Shown: in pieces, positions 18,420 to 27,345 of the stretch | Layout: each line of letters opens with the position of its first letter | Numbering within the stretch: the first letter of the stretch is position 1 | NCBI RefSeq assembly: GCF_942548115.1 | Contig: NZ_OW824151.1 | Coordinates: forward strand, 2,666,001 to 2,730,000 | Length of the DNA: 64,000 nucleotides | Origin: Aeromicrobium sp. Leaf245 | GTDB lineage: Bacteria > Actinomycetota > Actinomycetes > Propionibacteriales > Nocardioidaceae | Reading direction: 5' to 3' | Position numbers and translations under genes: made by a program | Notes under the pieces: model-generated | What the model was told of the DNA's origin: nothing | What the model saw: the letters and a program-made list of their open reading frames with translations, nothing else | The model's database searches: none

Positions 18420-18632
18420 TCAGTTGTAGCCGAAGACGAAGGCCAGGGCCAGCGCGATGATGAAGAACTGCTCAGCGAGGACGAAGCCGAAGATCGCGAT
18501 GCCCTGGAGCTTGCCCTGCGCCTCGGGCTGACGGGCGACGCCCGTGACGTAGGCGGCGAAGATCAGGCCGACGGCGATGGCCGGGCCGACAGCGGCCAGT
18601 CCGAGGCCGACGGTGGCGATGGAACCAGTCAT
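18420..18632 (-). CDS. atpE: ATP synthase Fo c subunit
   Basis: The 70-residue hairpin proteolipid builds the c-ring. Two hydrophobic helices flank the polar loop [11 protein letters not shown], and the proton-binding carboxylate is Glu54 in [12 protein letters not shown] Glu-type ion site without the Na+ ligand pattern suggests proton use. ATG 18632 follows AAGGAAAG. Its 77-nt distance from atpB and good ribosome site fit the high expression needed for a multi-copy subunit. Confidence 0.97.
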   Translation of the reverse strand: MTGSIATVGLGLAAVGPAIAVGLIFAAYVTGVARQPEAQGKLQGIAIFGFVLAEQFFIIALALAFVFGYN

Positions 18633-18709
18633 GACGGTTCTTTCCTTTCGTGGTGACGCAGGAGGCGTCGGGTGCGGGTCGAGAGGTGGTCAGGTGGTAC
18701 CGAGCGAGC

Positions 18710-19516
18710 TCAGTGCTCGTCGGCGATCGCGCTGCCGATGTACATCGCGGTCAGCAGCGTGAAGACGTAGGCCTGCAGGAACATGATCAGCATGTCGAGG
18801 AAGCTGACCCCGATGCCGAGCAGGAAGGACACGATCCCGGCGGGGATGCCGATGGCGGCGTTCGCGTAGTCGGTCACCAGGTACGCGGCGCCGAGCGAGA
18901 ACAGCAGGATCAGCAGGTGCCCCGCGAACATGGTCGCGAAGAGTCGCAGCGCGAGCGTGAACGGTCGCACGATGATGTTGGAGAGGAACTCCAGCGGCAC
19001 CAGGGCCAGCAGGATGGGGCCCTTGGCCCCGGCCGGCACGGTCTGGTGCTTGAGGTAGCCGAAGAAGCCGTGCTTGCCGATGCCCGCGACGTTGTAGATC
19101 AGCCAGGTGACGAGGGCCAGGGCCACCGGGAAGCCGAACTTCGACATCGACGGGAACTGGATGACCGGGATCACGCCGTAGAAGTTGTTCACCAGCACGA
19201 ACAGGAAGACCGTGAACAGGTACGGCACGTACTTCATGAAGTCCTGGCTGCCGATGTTGTCGCGGGCGATGCCGTTGCGGATGAAGCCGTAGACGTACTC
19301 GCCGGCGAACTGCAGTCGGCCGGGGACCACCGCGGCCTTGCGGCTCGTCGCATACGCGAAGCCGAAGACGATGACGATGGAGAAGACGAGGAAGAGCTCG
19401 GGCTTGTTGACCTCCCAGCCGCCGATCGTGAACGTCGGCGGGAGCAGGAAGCTCCCGGGGCCGGGCTGCGGCGGGCCGTCAGCGGCAGCCGCCAGGGCGG
19501 TCGAGGCGAGGGTCAC
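18710..19516 (-). CDS. atpB: ATP synthase Fo a subunit
   Basis: The 268-residue membrane protein forms the proton half-channels against the c-ring. The essential Arg is in FTLALRLFATMFAGHLLI, and the upstream segment PLEFLSNIIVRPF matches the family. About six membrane helices are visible. The GTG start at 19516 is preceded by AAAGGTGA. The gap of 137 nt to the atpI-like gene holds no other gene. Confidence 0.96.
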   Translation of the reverse strand: MTLASTALAAAADGPPQPGPGSFLLPPTFTIGGWEVNKPELFLVFSIVIVFGFAYATSRKAAVVPGRLQFAGEYVYGFIRNGIARDNIGSQDFMKYVPYLFTVFLFVLVNNFYGVIPVIQFPSMSKFGFPVALALVTWLIYNVAGIGKHGFFGYLKHQTVPAGAKGPILLALVPLEFLSNIIVRPFTLALRLFATMFAGHLLILLFSLGAAYLVTDYANAAIGIPAGIVSFLLGIGVSFLDMLIMFLQAYVFTLLTAMYIGSAIADEH

Positions 19517-19653
19517 TCGGTCACCTTTGTCTCATGGCGCGGTCGATTCCGACTGGGAAGTCGGCGATCCGGCATACGGCCAGCGTCATCGTTCACGTCG
19601 TGACCGACCGGGAACCGGCTGGGCTTCGACGCACTCGAGAGGCTACCAGGAGG

Positions 19654-20091
19654 TCACGACGGGGTGTCGTCCAGGTCATACGTGAGGACTCGACGGCGGC
19701 GGAACGCCCGGACCTGCAGGGCCGTCCACACCAGGCTGCACACCACGGCGGACAGGCCGAAGGCACGGCGGTCGACGTGCTCGGCCACCCCACCGACGTC
19801 GAAGAGCAGCAGCAGCACCGCCATGGCGGCGAACGCCTTGACGAGGAAGAACAGCACCGCCGCGGGCAGGGCGAGCACCGGGCTCGAGCGCGCGACCGGG
19901 TTCATCACCAGCGGCGTGGAGCCGAGGAAGGCCACCACCACGATCCCGGCGAGGATGGCGCCGAGCACCCCCGGCCACCCGTGGGTGGCGCCGGCGACCG
20001 TCGCGCACAGCAGCACGGCGACCACCATCGGGACCGCGACGGGGACCACCCGCCGGACGGTGGGCCGTGGGTCCGGAGCCGAGCCGCTCAC
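19654..20091 (-). CDS. atpI: AtpI-like membrane protein
   Basis: The 145-residue protein has four predicted membrane helices (two in about residues 15-55, two in 70-125) and no other domain. Its place between a WecA-like gene and atpB is that of the poorly conserved 'ATP synthase protein I', thought to help c-ring assembly. Assignment rests on position and topology more than on sequence. The start is GTG 20091, overlapping the upstream stop in GTGA; the longer frame to 20592 is a shadow of that gene. Confidence 0.7.
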   Translation of the reverse strand: MSGSAPDPRPTVRRVVPVAVPMVVAVLLCATVAGATHGWPGVLGAILAGIVVVAFLGSTPLVMNPVARSSPVLALPAAVLFFLVKAFAAMAVLLLLFDVGGVAEHVDRRAFGLSAVVCSLVWTALQVRAFRRRRVLTYDLDDTPS

Positions 20092-21215
20092 GGGCGGTTC
20101 CACACGCGACCCTCGAACCGAGGCAGCACGAAGGCCGAGGCGGCCGTGAGCAGGGCGAGCACGACGAATCCGACGATCGACTGCCACCCGCTGAACAGGC
20201 TCACCACGACGCTGCCGAACGCCACGAGCCCGGCCGCCGCGTACATGAGCAGCACGGCACGGCGGTGCGAGTGGCCGATCTCGAGCAGCCGGTGGTGGAT
20301 GTGCATCTTGTCCGGGCTGAACGGGGAGCGCCCGGCCCGGGTGCGGCGCACCACGGCGAGCGCCAGGTCGAGGAAGGGGACGAGCAGGATCGCGAACGGC
20401 AGGAACAGCGGCAGCAGGGCGGGCAGGAAGCTCGCCGCTCCCCCGCCCACGCCCTCGGAGAGGCTCGTGGCCGGGAACTGGCCCGTGAGGCTGATCGAGG
20501 AGCAGGCGAGCATGAAGCCGATGAGCATCGAGCCGGAGTCGCCGATGAACATCCGGGCCGGGAAGAAGTTGTGCGGCAGGATCCCGATGCACGCCCCGGC
20601 CAGCGCCGCGGTCAGGAGGGCGGCGGCGATGGCGCGCGTCTCGCCGTTGACCACGGCGAGCGAGAACGCGTACGAGAAGAACGCGACGGCGCCGATCGCG
20701 ACCATGCCGGCAGCGAGGCCGTCGAGGCCGTCGACGAAGTTCACCGCGTTGGCCGTGGTGACGATCAGCAGCACCGTGAAGATGATCGACTGCGCGTTGT
20801 CCAGACCCAGGTAGTTGTTGTAGAGCGGCAGGTACAGGAACTGCACCCCCATGGCCACCACCACGACCCCGGCGAGCACCTGGCCGGCGAACTTGCTGAG
20901 GGCGTCGAGCTCGAACAGGTCGTCGATCACGCCCACGACGCAGATCACCGCTCCCCCGACGATGACCGCCTGGGCGTCGCCGAAGACCGCGTCGTCGTTG
21001 CGCGACAGGAACGGCAGGTGGGTCGCCACGAGGTAGGCCGACACGAGCCCGCCGAGCATCGCGGGGCCGCCGAAGTACGGGGTGGGGATGGCGTGGACGT
21101 CGCGGTCGCGCACGCGGGCCACGGCCCCGAAGCGCACCGCGAGCATCCGCGCGATCGAGGCGAGGAGGTAGGTCACCCCGAGGGCGACCCCGAAGACGAC
21201 GAGGTACTCACGCAC
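20088..21215 (-). CDS. WecA/MraY-family glycosyl-1-phosphate transferase
   Basis: This 375-residue polytopic enzyme (about ten or eleven helices) transfers a sugar-1-phosphate, probably GlcNAc-1-P, to undecaprenyl or decaprenyl phosphate on the cytoplasmic face, starting a cell-wall polymer such as arabinogalactan linker or teichoic acid. Family motifs are VHAIPTPYFGGPAMLGG, VVGVIDDLFELDALSK (the DDxxD-type metal site), TANAVNFVDGLDGLAAG and the cytoplasmic MHIHHRLLEIGHSHRRAV. Its location between sua5 and atpI is conserved in actinobacteria, so it is not evidence of a special link to ATP synthase. It overlaps sua5 by 8 bases and the atpI-like gene by 4. Confidence 0.9.
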   Translation of the reverse strand: MREYLVVFGVALGVTYLLASIARMLAVRFGAVARVRDRDVHAIPTPYFGGPAMLGGLVSAYLVATHLPFLSRNDDAVFGDAQAVIVGGAVICVVGVIDDLFELDALSKFAGQVLAGVVVVAMGVQFLYLPLYNNYLGLDNAQSIIFTVLLIVTTANAVNFVDGLDGLAAGMVAIGAVAFFSYAFSLAVVNGETRAIAAALLTAALAGACIGILPHNFFPARMFIGDSGSMLIGFMLACSSISLTGQFPATSLSEGVGGGAASFLPALLPLFLPFAILLVPFLDLALAVVRRTRAGRSPFSPDKMHIHHRLLEIGHSHRRAVLLMYAAAGLVAFGSVVVSLFSGWQSIVGFVVLALLTAASAFVLPRFEGRVWNRP

Positions 21216-21852
21216 CGAACGGCTCCACGGTGTTGTTGTAGCGGTGGAGGACGTCGAGGGTGACCGGTCCCTCGCGCAGGATGCGTGGCGAGCTGCCGGT
21301 CACGTCGAGGATCGTGGAGGCGGTGCCGCCGGGGCTGGTCCCGGCGTCGAGGTAGACGGCCACCGCGTCGCCCAGCATGCGCTCGGCGTCGTCGACGGTG
21401 ACGGCGGCGGGCTCGCCGGTGAGGTTCGCGCTGCTCACCGCGAGCGGGCCCGTCTGCTTGAGCAGCGTGAGAGCGACGGGGTGGTCCGGCATCCGCACGG
21501 CCACGGTGTGGTGCGTCTCGCCCAGGTCCCACGTGAGGGACGGCTGCTGACGGCAGATGATCGTGAGCGGCCCGGGCCAGAGCTCGGTGGTCATGGACCG
21601 GAGCCATCCGGGGACGTCGGTGGCGAGCGCCTCGAGGGTCGTGGGGGCGCCCACGAGCACGGGCGGAGGCATCTGCCTCGTCCGGCCCTTGGCGTCGAGC
21701 AGGCGCTGCACGGCCTCGGGCGAGAACGCGTCGGCGGCGAGCCCGTACACCGTGTCGGTGGGCACCACGACCAGCTCACCGGACTCGAGCACGCCCTGGG
21801 CGGCGTCGATCCCGGTCTGGCGTGTCTCCTCGTCGGCGCAGTCGTACCTCAC
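21208..21852 (-). CDS. Threonylcarbamoyl-AMP synthase
   Basis: The 214-residue YrdC/Sua5-type protein makes threonylcarbamoyl-AMP from threonine, bicarbonate and ATP for the t6A modification of ANN-decoding tRNAs. The substrate pocket signature VVVPTDTVYGLAADAF, the KGRTRQMPPPVLVG segment and SSANLTGEPAAVTVDDA are present. It lacks the extra Sua5 domain, so it is the short form. The GTG start at 21852 is 6 nt after TAGGGT, indicating a leaderless transcript that may continue through the ATP synthase genes. Confidence 0.93.
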   Translation of the reverse strand: MRYDCADEETRQTGIDAAQGVLESGELVVVPTDTVYGLAADAFSPEAVQRLLDAKGRTRQMPPPVLVGAPTTLEALATDVPGWLRSMTTELWPGPLTIICRQQPSLTWDLGETHHTVAVRMPDHPVALTLLKQTGPLAVSSANLTGEPAAVTVDDAERMLGDAVAVYLDAGTSPGGTASTILDVTGSSPRILREGPVTLDVLHRYNNTVEPFGA

Positions 21853-21858
21853 CGGGAC

Positions 21859-21864
21859 ACCCTA
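21859..21864 (-). promoter_or_regulatory. -10 box for leaderless sua5-wecA-atp transcript
   Basis: Minus-strand TAGGGT ends 6 nt before the GTG at 21852. No other clear promoter is seen before the overlapping wecA- and atpI-like genes. Confidence 0.5.
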
Positions 21865-21937
21865 ACGGCCGCGCCAGCGCCGACGCAGCGCCCACGCGGT
21901 CTGCCCACGCCGTCCGACACGCCGTCTGCCCAGGGCC

Positions 21938-22423
21938 TCACAGCACACCGTGGATGACGAAGGCGATGGCGAGGAACTGGATGGTCCGACCCAGGAAGAC
22001 CATGGCGAGGAAGACCCAGAGCCGCTGGCGGGACAGCGGGGCGAGCAGCGTCACGACCGCGAGCGGCGGCACGGCGGCGAGCGCCGACAGGAACACCGTG
22101 GCCGCACCGGCCACGGGGCGGTCGAGCCAGGTGAGCAGGAGGTCGCCGGTACGGCGCAGCCACGCGGTCACCCGGTTCCGCGGCGGTCGGCGCTCGGCCT
22201 GCTTGCGGTAGCGGGCGGACCCGGTGCGCACCAGCTGGAACACGATCGCCTTGCCGACCACCGTGCCGACGCCGAGCGTGAGGATGACCAGGGCGAGGTC
22301 GAACCGGCTGTCGACGAGGGCGCCGAGGCTCAGCACGTAGATCTCGGCGTTGAGGAACATCGGCAGGATCGCCGAGCCCACGCCGAAGGCGAAGGCGGCC
22401 GCGTGGACCAGGACGACTGCCAT
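21938..22423 (-). CDS. Small polytopic membrane protein, YqaA/VTT-like
   Basis: The 161-residue protein has about four membrane helices with short polar loops (NAEIYVLSLGALVDSRFD, then a basic loop with RRPPRNRV). The N-terminal NAEIYV and the later 'GxxxGK' stretch (LGVGTVVGKAIVFQLVR) resemble small VTT/DedA-type (YqaA) membrane proteins. The assignment is tentative. ATG 22423 is 8 nt after a TAGGCT box, so the message may be nearly leaderless. A 72-nt gap separates it from the mce operon, and nothing shows that it belongs to it. Confidence 0.6.
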   Translation of the reverse strand: MAVVLVHAAAFAFGVGSAILPMFLNAEIYVLSLGALVDSRFDLALVILTLGVGTVVGKAIVFQLVRTGSARYRKQAERRPPRNRVTAWLRRTGDLLLTWLDRPVAGAATVFLSALAAVPPLAVVTLLAPLSRQRLWVFLAMVFLGRTIQFLAIAFVIHGVL

Positions 22424-22495
22424 GGTCCGGGAGCCTATCGGCAGGCGGACGCCCTGCGAGCACACCCGTCGCCGAGGACCTCCCGGCGCGCCGGG

Positions 22496-23023
22496 TCAGC
22501 GCAGCACGACGTCGCCGACCAGCCAGGCACCGTCCTGGCGGACCATGGTCATGACCACCCGGCTCCGCTCGGTGCGCTGGGTGCCGTCGCTGCCGCGGGT
22601 GATGGTCTGGTCGACGAACAGCAGCACCTCGACCTCGTCGGCGGAGACGGCCCTGCCGACCGCCTCGACGACGTCGCCGACCGCACGGGCCTCGACCCGG
22701 CGCGCCACCTGGGCGACGGGCTCGTTCGCCTCGGCGTACTCCCGCGCGAACTGCGGGGTCGCGCCGGTGCGCGCCCACGCCGTGTCGGCGTCGAAGGTCT
22801 CGCCGGTGTAGCTCGTGAGCTGGACGGCGCGGTCGCGCGCCACGGCCGTGGCCTCCGCCGCGGCGTCCGCACGCTGCTGTGCCGAGCGACCGGACAGGAC
22901 GAGCCACGCCGCACCGACGACCGAGGCAAGCAGCGCCACCGCCAGCGCGAGGGCCACGACACGCACCCGCCGGTCCCCGCCCGACGACAGGCGTTCCACG
23001 GCACTGCCGCGCGAGGTCGTCAC
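22496..23023 (-). CDS. Mce-associated membrane protein
   Basis: This 175-residue protein has a cytoplasmic N-terminus, one membrane helix (about residues 21-43) and an exported alpha+beta domain with NTF2-like features (YAEANEPVAQVARRVEARA, VEVLLFVDQTITRG, DGAWLVGDVVLR). These are the traits of 'Mas' proteins encoded at the end of actinobacterial mce operons, which stabilise the transporter. The GTG start at 23023 overlaps the upstream mce stop in GTGA. It is the ninth and last gene of the operon. Confidence 0.8.
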   Translation of the reverse strand: MTTSRGSAVERLSSGGDRRVRVVALALAVALLASVVGAAWLVLSGRSAQQRADAAAEATAVARDRAVQLTSYTGETFDADTAWARTGATPQFAREYAEANEPVAQVARRVEARAVGDVVEAVGRAVSADEVEVLLFVDQTITRGSDGTQRTERSRVVMTMVRQDGAWLVGDVVLR

Positions 23024-24111
23024 CGTCGGTCCTGCGGCAGGGGCGCGTTGGACGACCCGCGCTGCTGGCCGCCGAACGTCGTCGGGCACGAGCGGTCCGG
23101 ATCGATCGGCCGGCGCTCCGCGTGCTTGGGGCTCGGGTCGGCGACGCCGTAGGAGCACACCCCACCGGGCGAGACCAGCATGTTGGTCTGGAGTCGCCCG
23201 CCCTTCACGGCCTCGGCGAACCGGTCGAACCCGCTGGGGAACACCCGGAGCAGCTCGCGCAGGTGCTGGTCGCGCGGGATCGTCATGTCGGCGAAGACGA
23301 TCATCTCGTCGAGCACCCGCGGCAGCTTGAGCGCGACGAGCGACGTGAGCTCCCTCAGGTCCTGGACCCGCGCCGGGAGGGTCTCGATGCTGGTGCGGAG
23401 GGTCGGGTCGTAGTCGGCGAGCCAGGCGGTGAACGACTCGGCGGACCGCGCGAACTCGCGGAACTCGTCCTCCACGTCCACCCCGGTCCGCAGCACCGTG
23501 CGTCCGTTGACCAGGAGCCGCTCGGTCTCCGGCCACGTGCGGTCGAGGGTCTCGACGATCCGCGAGCCGGAGTCGAGGACACGGCGCAGGTCGTCGGGGT
23601 CCTCGAAGGCCACGCGCAGCTCCCGCAGCGTGGTCCGCAGGGCGGCGGTGTCGACGTCGGACATGAGGTCGTCGACCGAGCGCAGGGTCTGTGCGACCGT
23701 CGTCGGCGTGGTGGTCGCCGACGCCGCGATGCGGTCGCCGTCGTCCAGCCACGGTGCGCGGTGCTGCTCCGGCTGCAGGTCGAGGAACTGCTCACCGGCC
23801 GGGGAGAGCGAGCGCACGACCGCCCTGGCCGTGGCCGGGACCTGGGCACCGGGGTCGAGCGACAGGGTCGCGACGGCTCCGGACCCCTGGGCGCGGACGG
23901 TGTCGACCTTCCCGATGCGCACCCCGCGATAGGTGACGCCCGACCCTTCGAACAGACCGCCGGTCGTGGCGAGGTCGACCTCCACGCGATCCTGGCGCTG
24001 ACCGACCGTCCCGCCCAGGACGGAGGTGTAGAGGTGCATCGAGACCAGGACCAGCACGGCGAGCAGCGCGAACGCGCTCGTGCGGTACCTCATGGGCATC
24101 GGACGGCTCAT
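23020..24111 (-). CDS. MCE family protein, sixth of six (MceF position)
   Basis: The 363-residue protein has a signal anchor (about 10-30) and an MCE/MlaD domain (about 38-120: VDLATTGGLFEGSGVTYRGV, then VVRSLSPAGEQFLDL), followed by a long helical region. MCE proteins form a hollow needle that passes lipids to the YrbE permease. No lipobox is seen. A C-terminal Cys pair (GGVCSYGVAD, DRSCPTTF) is present as in other final Mce subunits. It starts at ATG 24111 overlapping the upstream stop (ATGA). Confidence 0.9.
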   Translation of the reverse strand: MSRPMPMRYRTSAFALLAVLVLVSMHLYTSVLGGTVGQRQDRVEVDLATTGGLFEGSGVTYRGVRIGKVDTVRAQGSGAVATLSLDPGAQVPATARAVVRSLSPAGEQFLDLQPEQHRAPWLDDGDRIAASATTTPTTVAQTLRSVDDLMSDVDTAALRTTLRELRVAFEDPDDLRRVLDSGSRIVETLDRTWPETERLLVNGRTVLRTGVDVEDEFREFARSAESFTAWLADYDPTLRTSIETLPARVQDLRELTSLVALKLPRVLDEMIVFADMTIPRDQHLRELLRVFPSGFDRFAEAVKGGRLQTNMLVSPGGVCSYGVADPSPKHAERRPIDPDRSCPTTFGGQQRGSSNAPLPQDRR

Positions 24112-25313
24112 CGCGCGGCTCCCAGCAGTCCGTCGAGACCCAGTCCGGTGAGACCGCCGCCGCTCGAGGCGTCGGCGCCCGATCCCGAGGAGGCGCCGCT
24201 CGGGGGCACGATGCGGCCGAGGCCCGGGAGCGACCCGACCAACGACTCGATCCCGTCGACCAGCCCGTCCCCGGACAGCCCGTCCGTCCCGGGGGACTCG
24301 ATCCGCGGCAGGTCGAGGTCGCCCACCCCTGGCAACGACGGCAGCCCGACGCTCACGGAGGTCTGGAAGTACAGGTACGTGTTGAGGTACTCCGCCGGCA
24401 CCGCCTCGTCGATGAGCCTCGAGAAGCCCACGAGGGTCCGCAGGCCCGGCTCGAACTCGTCCGCCGTCGTGTTGAGCGACTCGAACACCGGCCCCGCCTG
24501 GGCGAGCACCGTGGTGAGGTCGTCGCGCGAGCGGCCGACCACGTCCACGACGTCGGCGCCGAGCCGGTCGATCCCGCTGAGCAGGTCCACGAGCTCGTCG
24601 GTGTTCTCCCGGACGACCTCGGCGGCCGGGCGAAGGTCGGTCAGGGCCGCGTCGACCACGTCCTCGCGCTCGTCGAGGACCCGCGAGACCTCGGCCAGGG
24701 CGGTGAGGGCGGAATCGAGCTCGTCGTCGGAGGCGTTGAGGGCCGACGCCGTCCCCGCCATCCTGCGCAGCGCGGTGCGCACGGCCGGTTCGCGGCCCCC
24801 GAGTGCCGCGTTGGCCTCCTCGACGATGGTCTGGACCTGGCCGAGCCCACCACCGTTGATGAGCATCGAGGCGGCCGACATGGTGTCCTCGATGGTGGGC
24901 GCGCTCGACGCGTCGCCCGCGGCCAGCACGGAGCCCGGCGCCAGGAACGGACCGTCCGCGCCCTCCTCGCCGACGTCGACGAAGAGCTCACCGAGCGGCG
25001 TCGTGGCGCGCAGCCGCACCGTGGTGCCCTGACGGAGCCGACGGTCCGCGAGCACGTCCATCGTGACGCGGGCCCGGAAGTCACGGACCGAGATCTCCCG
25101 CACGCGCCCGACCAGCACACCGCCGCTCTTGACCGGCGCGCCGACCGCGAGGTTGAGCGCGTCGTCGAACTCCGCCGACAACGGGTAGGAGTCGCCGCCC
25201 AGTCGGCTCCCGGGGAGCGGCAGGTCCGAGGCCGTGGTGCTGCACCCGGCCAGGGCCACGGCCAGCAGCACGCCCACCACGGCACGGCCCAGGCGGCGCG
25301 TCGAGGAGGTCAT
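24108..25313 (-). CDS. MCE family lipoprotein, fifth of six (MceE position)
   Basis: The 401-residue protein has a lipoprotein signal ending LAGC (Cys24), as expected for the MceE/LprK position. The MCE domain (about 45-130) has YPLSAEFDDALNLAVGAPVK and GVLVGRVREISV, and the rest is helical with a Gly/Ser-rich C-terminal end. The lipid anchor would hold this subunit to the outer face of the membrane. ATG 25313 overlaps the previous stop by ATGA, and the longer frame to 25385 is not used. Confidence 0.9.
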   Translation of the reverse strand: MTSSTRRLGRAVVGVLLAVALAGCSTTASDLPLPGSRLGGDSYPLSAEFDDALNLAVGAPVKSGGVLVGRVREISVRDFRARVTMDVLADRRLRQGTTVRLRATTPLGELFVDVGEEGADGPFLAPGSVLAAGDASSAPTIEDTMSAASMLINGGGLGQVQTIVEEANAALGGREPAVRTALRRMAGTASALNASDDELDSALTALAEVSRVLDEREDVVDAALTDLRPAAEVVRENTDELVDLLSGIDRLGADVVDVVGRSRDDLTTVLAQAGPVFESLNTTADEFEPGLRTLVGFSRLIDEAVPAEYLNTYLYFQTSVSVGLPSLPGVGDLDLPRIESPGTDGLSGDGLVDGIESLVGSLPGLGRIVPPSGASSGSGADASSGGGLTGLGLDGLLGAAR

Positions 25314-26374
25314 CCCTCGCTCACCCCCGCCAGCGTCAGCAGGACGGTCCACAGCGGGAGGTCGAGCAGGCCCAGTCGCTCGCACGCGTCCTGCGGCGCG
25401 CGCTCGCAGAGGTCGGCGACCACCGTCCTGCCGGGCACGAGGTCGAGCGGACGGGTGCGGAAGCTGAGCCGGTCGTTCTCGTCGATCGCCCGGACCAGGT
25501 TCTGCAGCATGAGCGGGCCGGTGTCGAGGAGCTGCTCGTACTCGGCCTGGTGGTCGGCGAGGTCCTGGGCGAGCGCCACGAAGTCGTCCATCTGCGAGCT
25601 GATCCGCCCGCGCTGGTCGCGCACCACGATGCCGACCTCGCGCACCATGGCCGTGACGGCGTCGAACGTCGCCTCGATCGACTCGTGCTGCTCATCGAGC
25701 ATCGTGGTGGCCTCGGCGACCTGGTCCACGAACTGCCGGACCACCTGGTCGTCGTTCGCCACCGCCGTCGTCAGCTGGTCGAGCCCGGTGATCGTGCCCT
25801 CGACGTCGCCCAGCTGGGCGTCGATGGTGCCCAGCACGTCGGCCATCCCGGCCAGCCCGTCGCGGATCGCGCCACCGTTCCCGTCGAGGTTGGCCGCCGA
25901 CGACGTCAGCAGGCCGTTGAGCGCGTCCCCACCGTCCGCGCCCAGGGCCGACGACGTGGACTCCAGCGTCGAGAGCAGCTCGTCGAACTCGACCGGTGTC
26001 CGCGTCCGTTCCAGGGGGATCACGTCGCCGTCGCCCAGCGTCGCTCCGTCGCGGTAGACCGGTGTGAGCTCGACGTAGCGATCCGTGGCGACCGACCGCG
26101 ACACCACCACCGCGGCGGCGTCGGCCGGGACGTCGATCCCGTCGTCCAGACGCAGGGTGACGTCGACGTGCCCGCCGCGGGGGCGCACCTCGACGACCTC
26201 ACCGACCCGCACCCCCAGCACGCCGACGTCGTTGCCCTCGAAGAGTCCTGCGGCGTCGCGCAGCTGCACGGTCACGGTCCGGCCACCGGAGCCGACGCAG
26301 CTCGAGAGCAGCGGGGCCACGAGCGCCACCACGAGCACGGGCAGGAGGGCCCGCCACCACCGTCGGGTCCTCAT
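25310..26374 (-). CDS. MCE family protein, fourth of six, with lipobox (MceD position)
   Basis: This 354-residue protein has a signal sequence ending LSSC (Cys26), which satisfies a lipobox, then an MCE domain (about 35-115: VQLRDAAGLFEGNDVGVLGV, GEVVEVRPRGG) and a helical tail. In the mce operons I know, the lipoprotein is the fifth subunit, so a lipobox here as well is notable. ATG 26374 is chosen because it overlaps the upstream stop (ATGA); a frame from 26401 adds nine residues. Confidence 0.88.
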   Translation of the reverse strand: MRTRRWWRALLPVLVVALVAPLLSSCVGSGGRTVTVQLRDAAGLFEGNDVGVLGVRVGEVVEVRPRGGHVDVTLRLDDGIDVPADAAAVVVSRSVATDRYVELTPVYRDGATLGDGDVIPLERTRTPVEFDELLSTLESTSSALGADGGDALNGLLTSSAANLDGNGGAIRDGLAGMADVLGTIDAQLGDVEGTITGLDQLTTAVANDDQVVRQFVDQVAEATTMLDEQHESIEATFDAVTAMVREVGIVVRDQRGRISSQMDDFVALAQDLADHQAEYEQLLDTGPLMLQNLVRAIDENDRLSFRTRPLDLVPGRTVVADLCERAPQDACERLGLLDLPLWTVLLTLAGVSEG

Positions 26375-27345
26375 GAGCACTCGTCCGGGCTCGCGAGGCA
26401 CGCGAGGTTGTCGTTGATGGCGACCGGCACGTGCAGGTCGAGCCAGGGTCCGTTGCCCGAGGCGTTGGCGACGTACTTCGTCATCGTGGCCAACGACGAC
26501 AGGGCCTTCGTCACGTCGTCGCGGGCGTCCTCGAGACCGTCGAGAGCGGTGGTGAGGTCGCGCAGCATCGGGTCGAGGTCCTCCTCGGTGTCGTCGAGCA
26601 GACCGCGCACCTGCACGGCCATGCGCAGCGCGTCGGACAGCATCTGGTCGATCACCTCACGACGGGAGGTCAGCTCGCCGAGCACGAGCGTCGACTGCTC
26701 CAGCAGGTCGAGCACGGCGTCGGCGTTGCGGTTGAGCGTGCCCGTCACGTCGTTGCTGGCCGCCAGGAGACGGGACAGCTGGTCGCTGCGCCGCGACGCG
26801 ACGCGCGCGAGGTCGGCCACGCCCTCGACCGCGGCCCTCGTCTCGTCGGGGGTGCGACCGAGCACGTCGGCCATGACGTTCATGGAGCGGGCCAGACCCT
26901 CGGCGTCGAGCGTCTGCAGCGCGTCGGTCGAGGCGTCGACGACGTCCTGCAGGTTGTAGGGCACCGAGGTCCGCGCGAGCGGGATCCTGGCGTCGGCGAG
27001 GTCACCGGTGCCGCGCGGTGCCACCTCGAGGAAGTGGCTCCCGAGCAGCGTCGCGACCTTGACGGCGACCCCCGTGGACCGACCGAGCCGCACGTCGCGG
27101 TCGGCGGTGAAGGTCACGACCACGCGATCCTTCGCCAGTCGGATCCCGGTCACCTCCCCCACGCCGACGCCGGCGACCTGGACCTCCTCGCCGACCCGCA
27201 GGCCGGCCGTGTGCTCGAGCTCGGCGGTGTACGTGCGCTGGCCGAACGGGATGACGCTGAGCGCCAGGACGAGCAGGCCGAGGACCCCCAGTCCGACGAC
27301 CCCGACCATGCCGACGCGGCGTGCGTGCGTCCGTCGATCGCTCAT
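26371..27345 (-). CDS. MCE family protein, third of six (MceC position)
   Basis: The 324-residue protein has an N-terminal membrane anchor (about 12-34), an MCE domain (about 40-120: AELEHTAGLRVGEEVQVAGV, TLLGSHFLEVAPRGTG) and a coiled-coil-like helical region. Two Cys occur at the C-terminus (ACLASPDECS). It overlaps its neighbours on both sides by 4 bases, which implies coupled translation and matched stoichiometry. Confidence 0.9.
   Translation of the reverse strand: MSDRRTHARRVGMVGVVGLGVLGLLVLALSVIPFGQRTYTAELEHTAGLRVGEEVQVAGVGVGEVTGIRLAKDRVVVTFTADRDVRLGRSTGVAVKVATLLGSHFLEVAPRGTGDLADARIPLARTSVPYNLQDVVDASTDALQTLDAEGLARSMNVMADVLGRTPDETRAAVEGVADLARVASRRSDQLSRLLAASNDVTGTLNRNADAVLDLLEQSTLVLGELTSRREVIDQMLSDALRMAVQVRGLLDDTEEDLDPMLRDLTTALDGLEDARDDVTKALSSLATMTKYVANASGNGPWLDLHVPVAINDNLACLASPDECS

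Noticed and set aside
20092..20592. Extended N-terminus for the atpI-like gene
   Set aside because: This part is a frame-shifted shadow of the WecA-like gene; the GTG at 20091 overlaps that gene's stop and gives a clean membrane protein.
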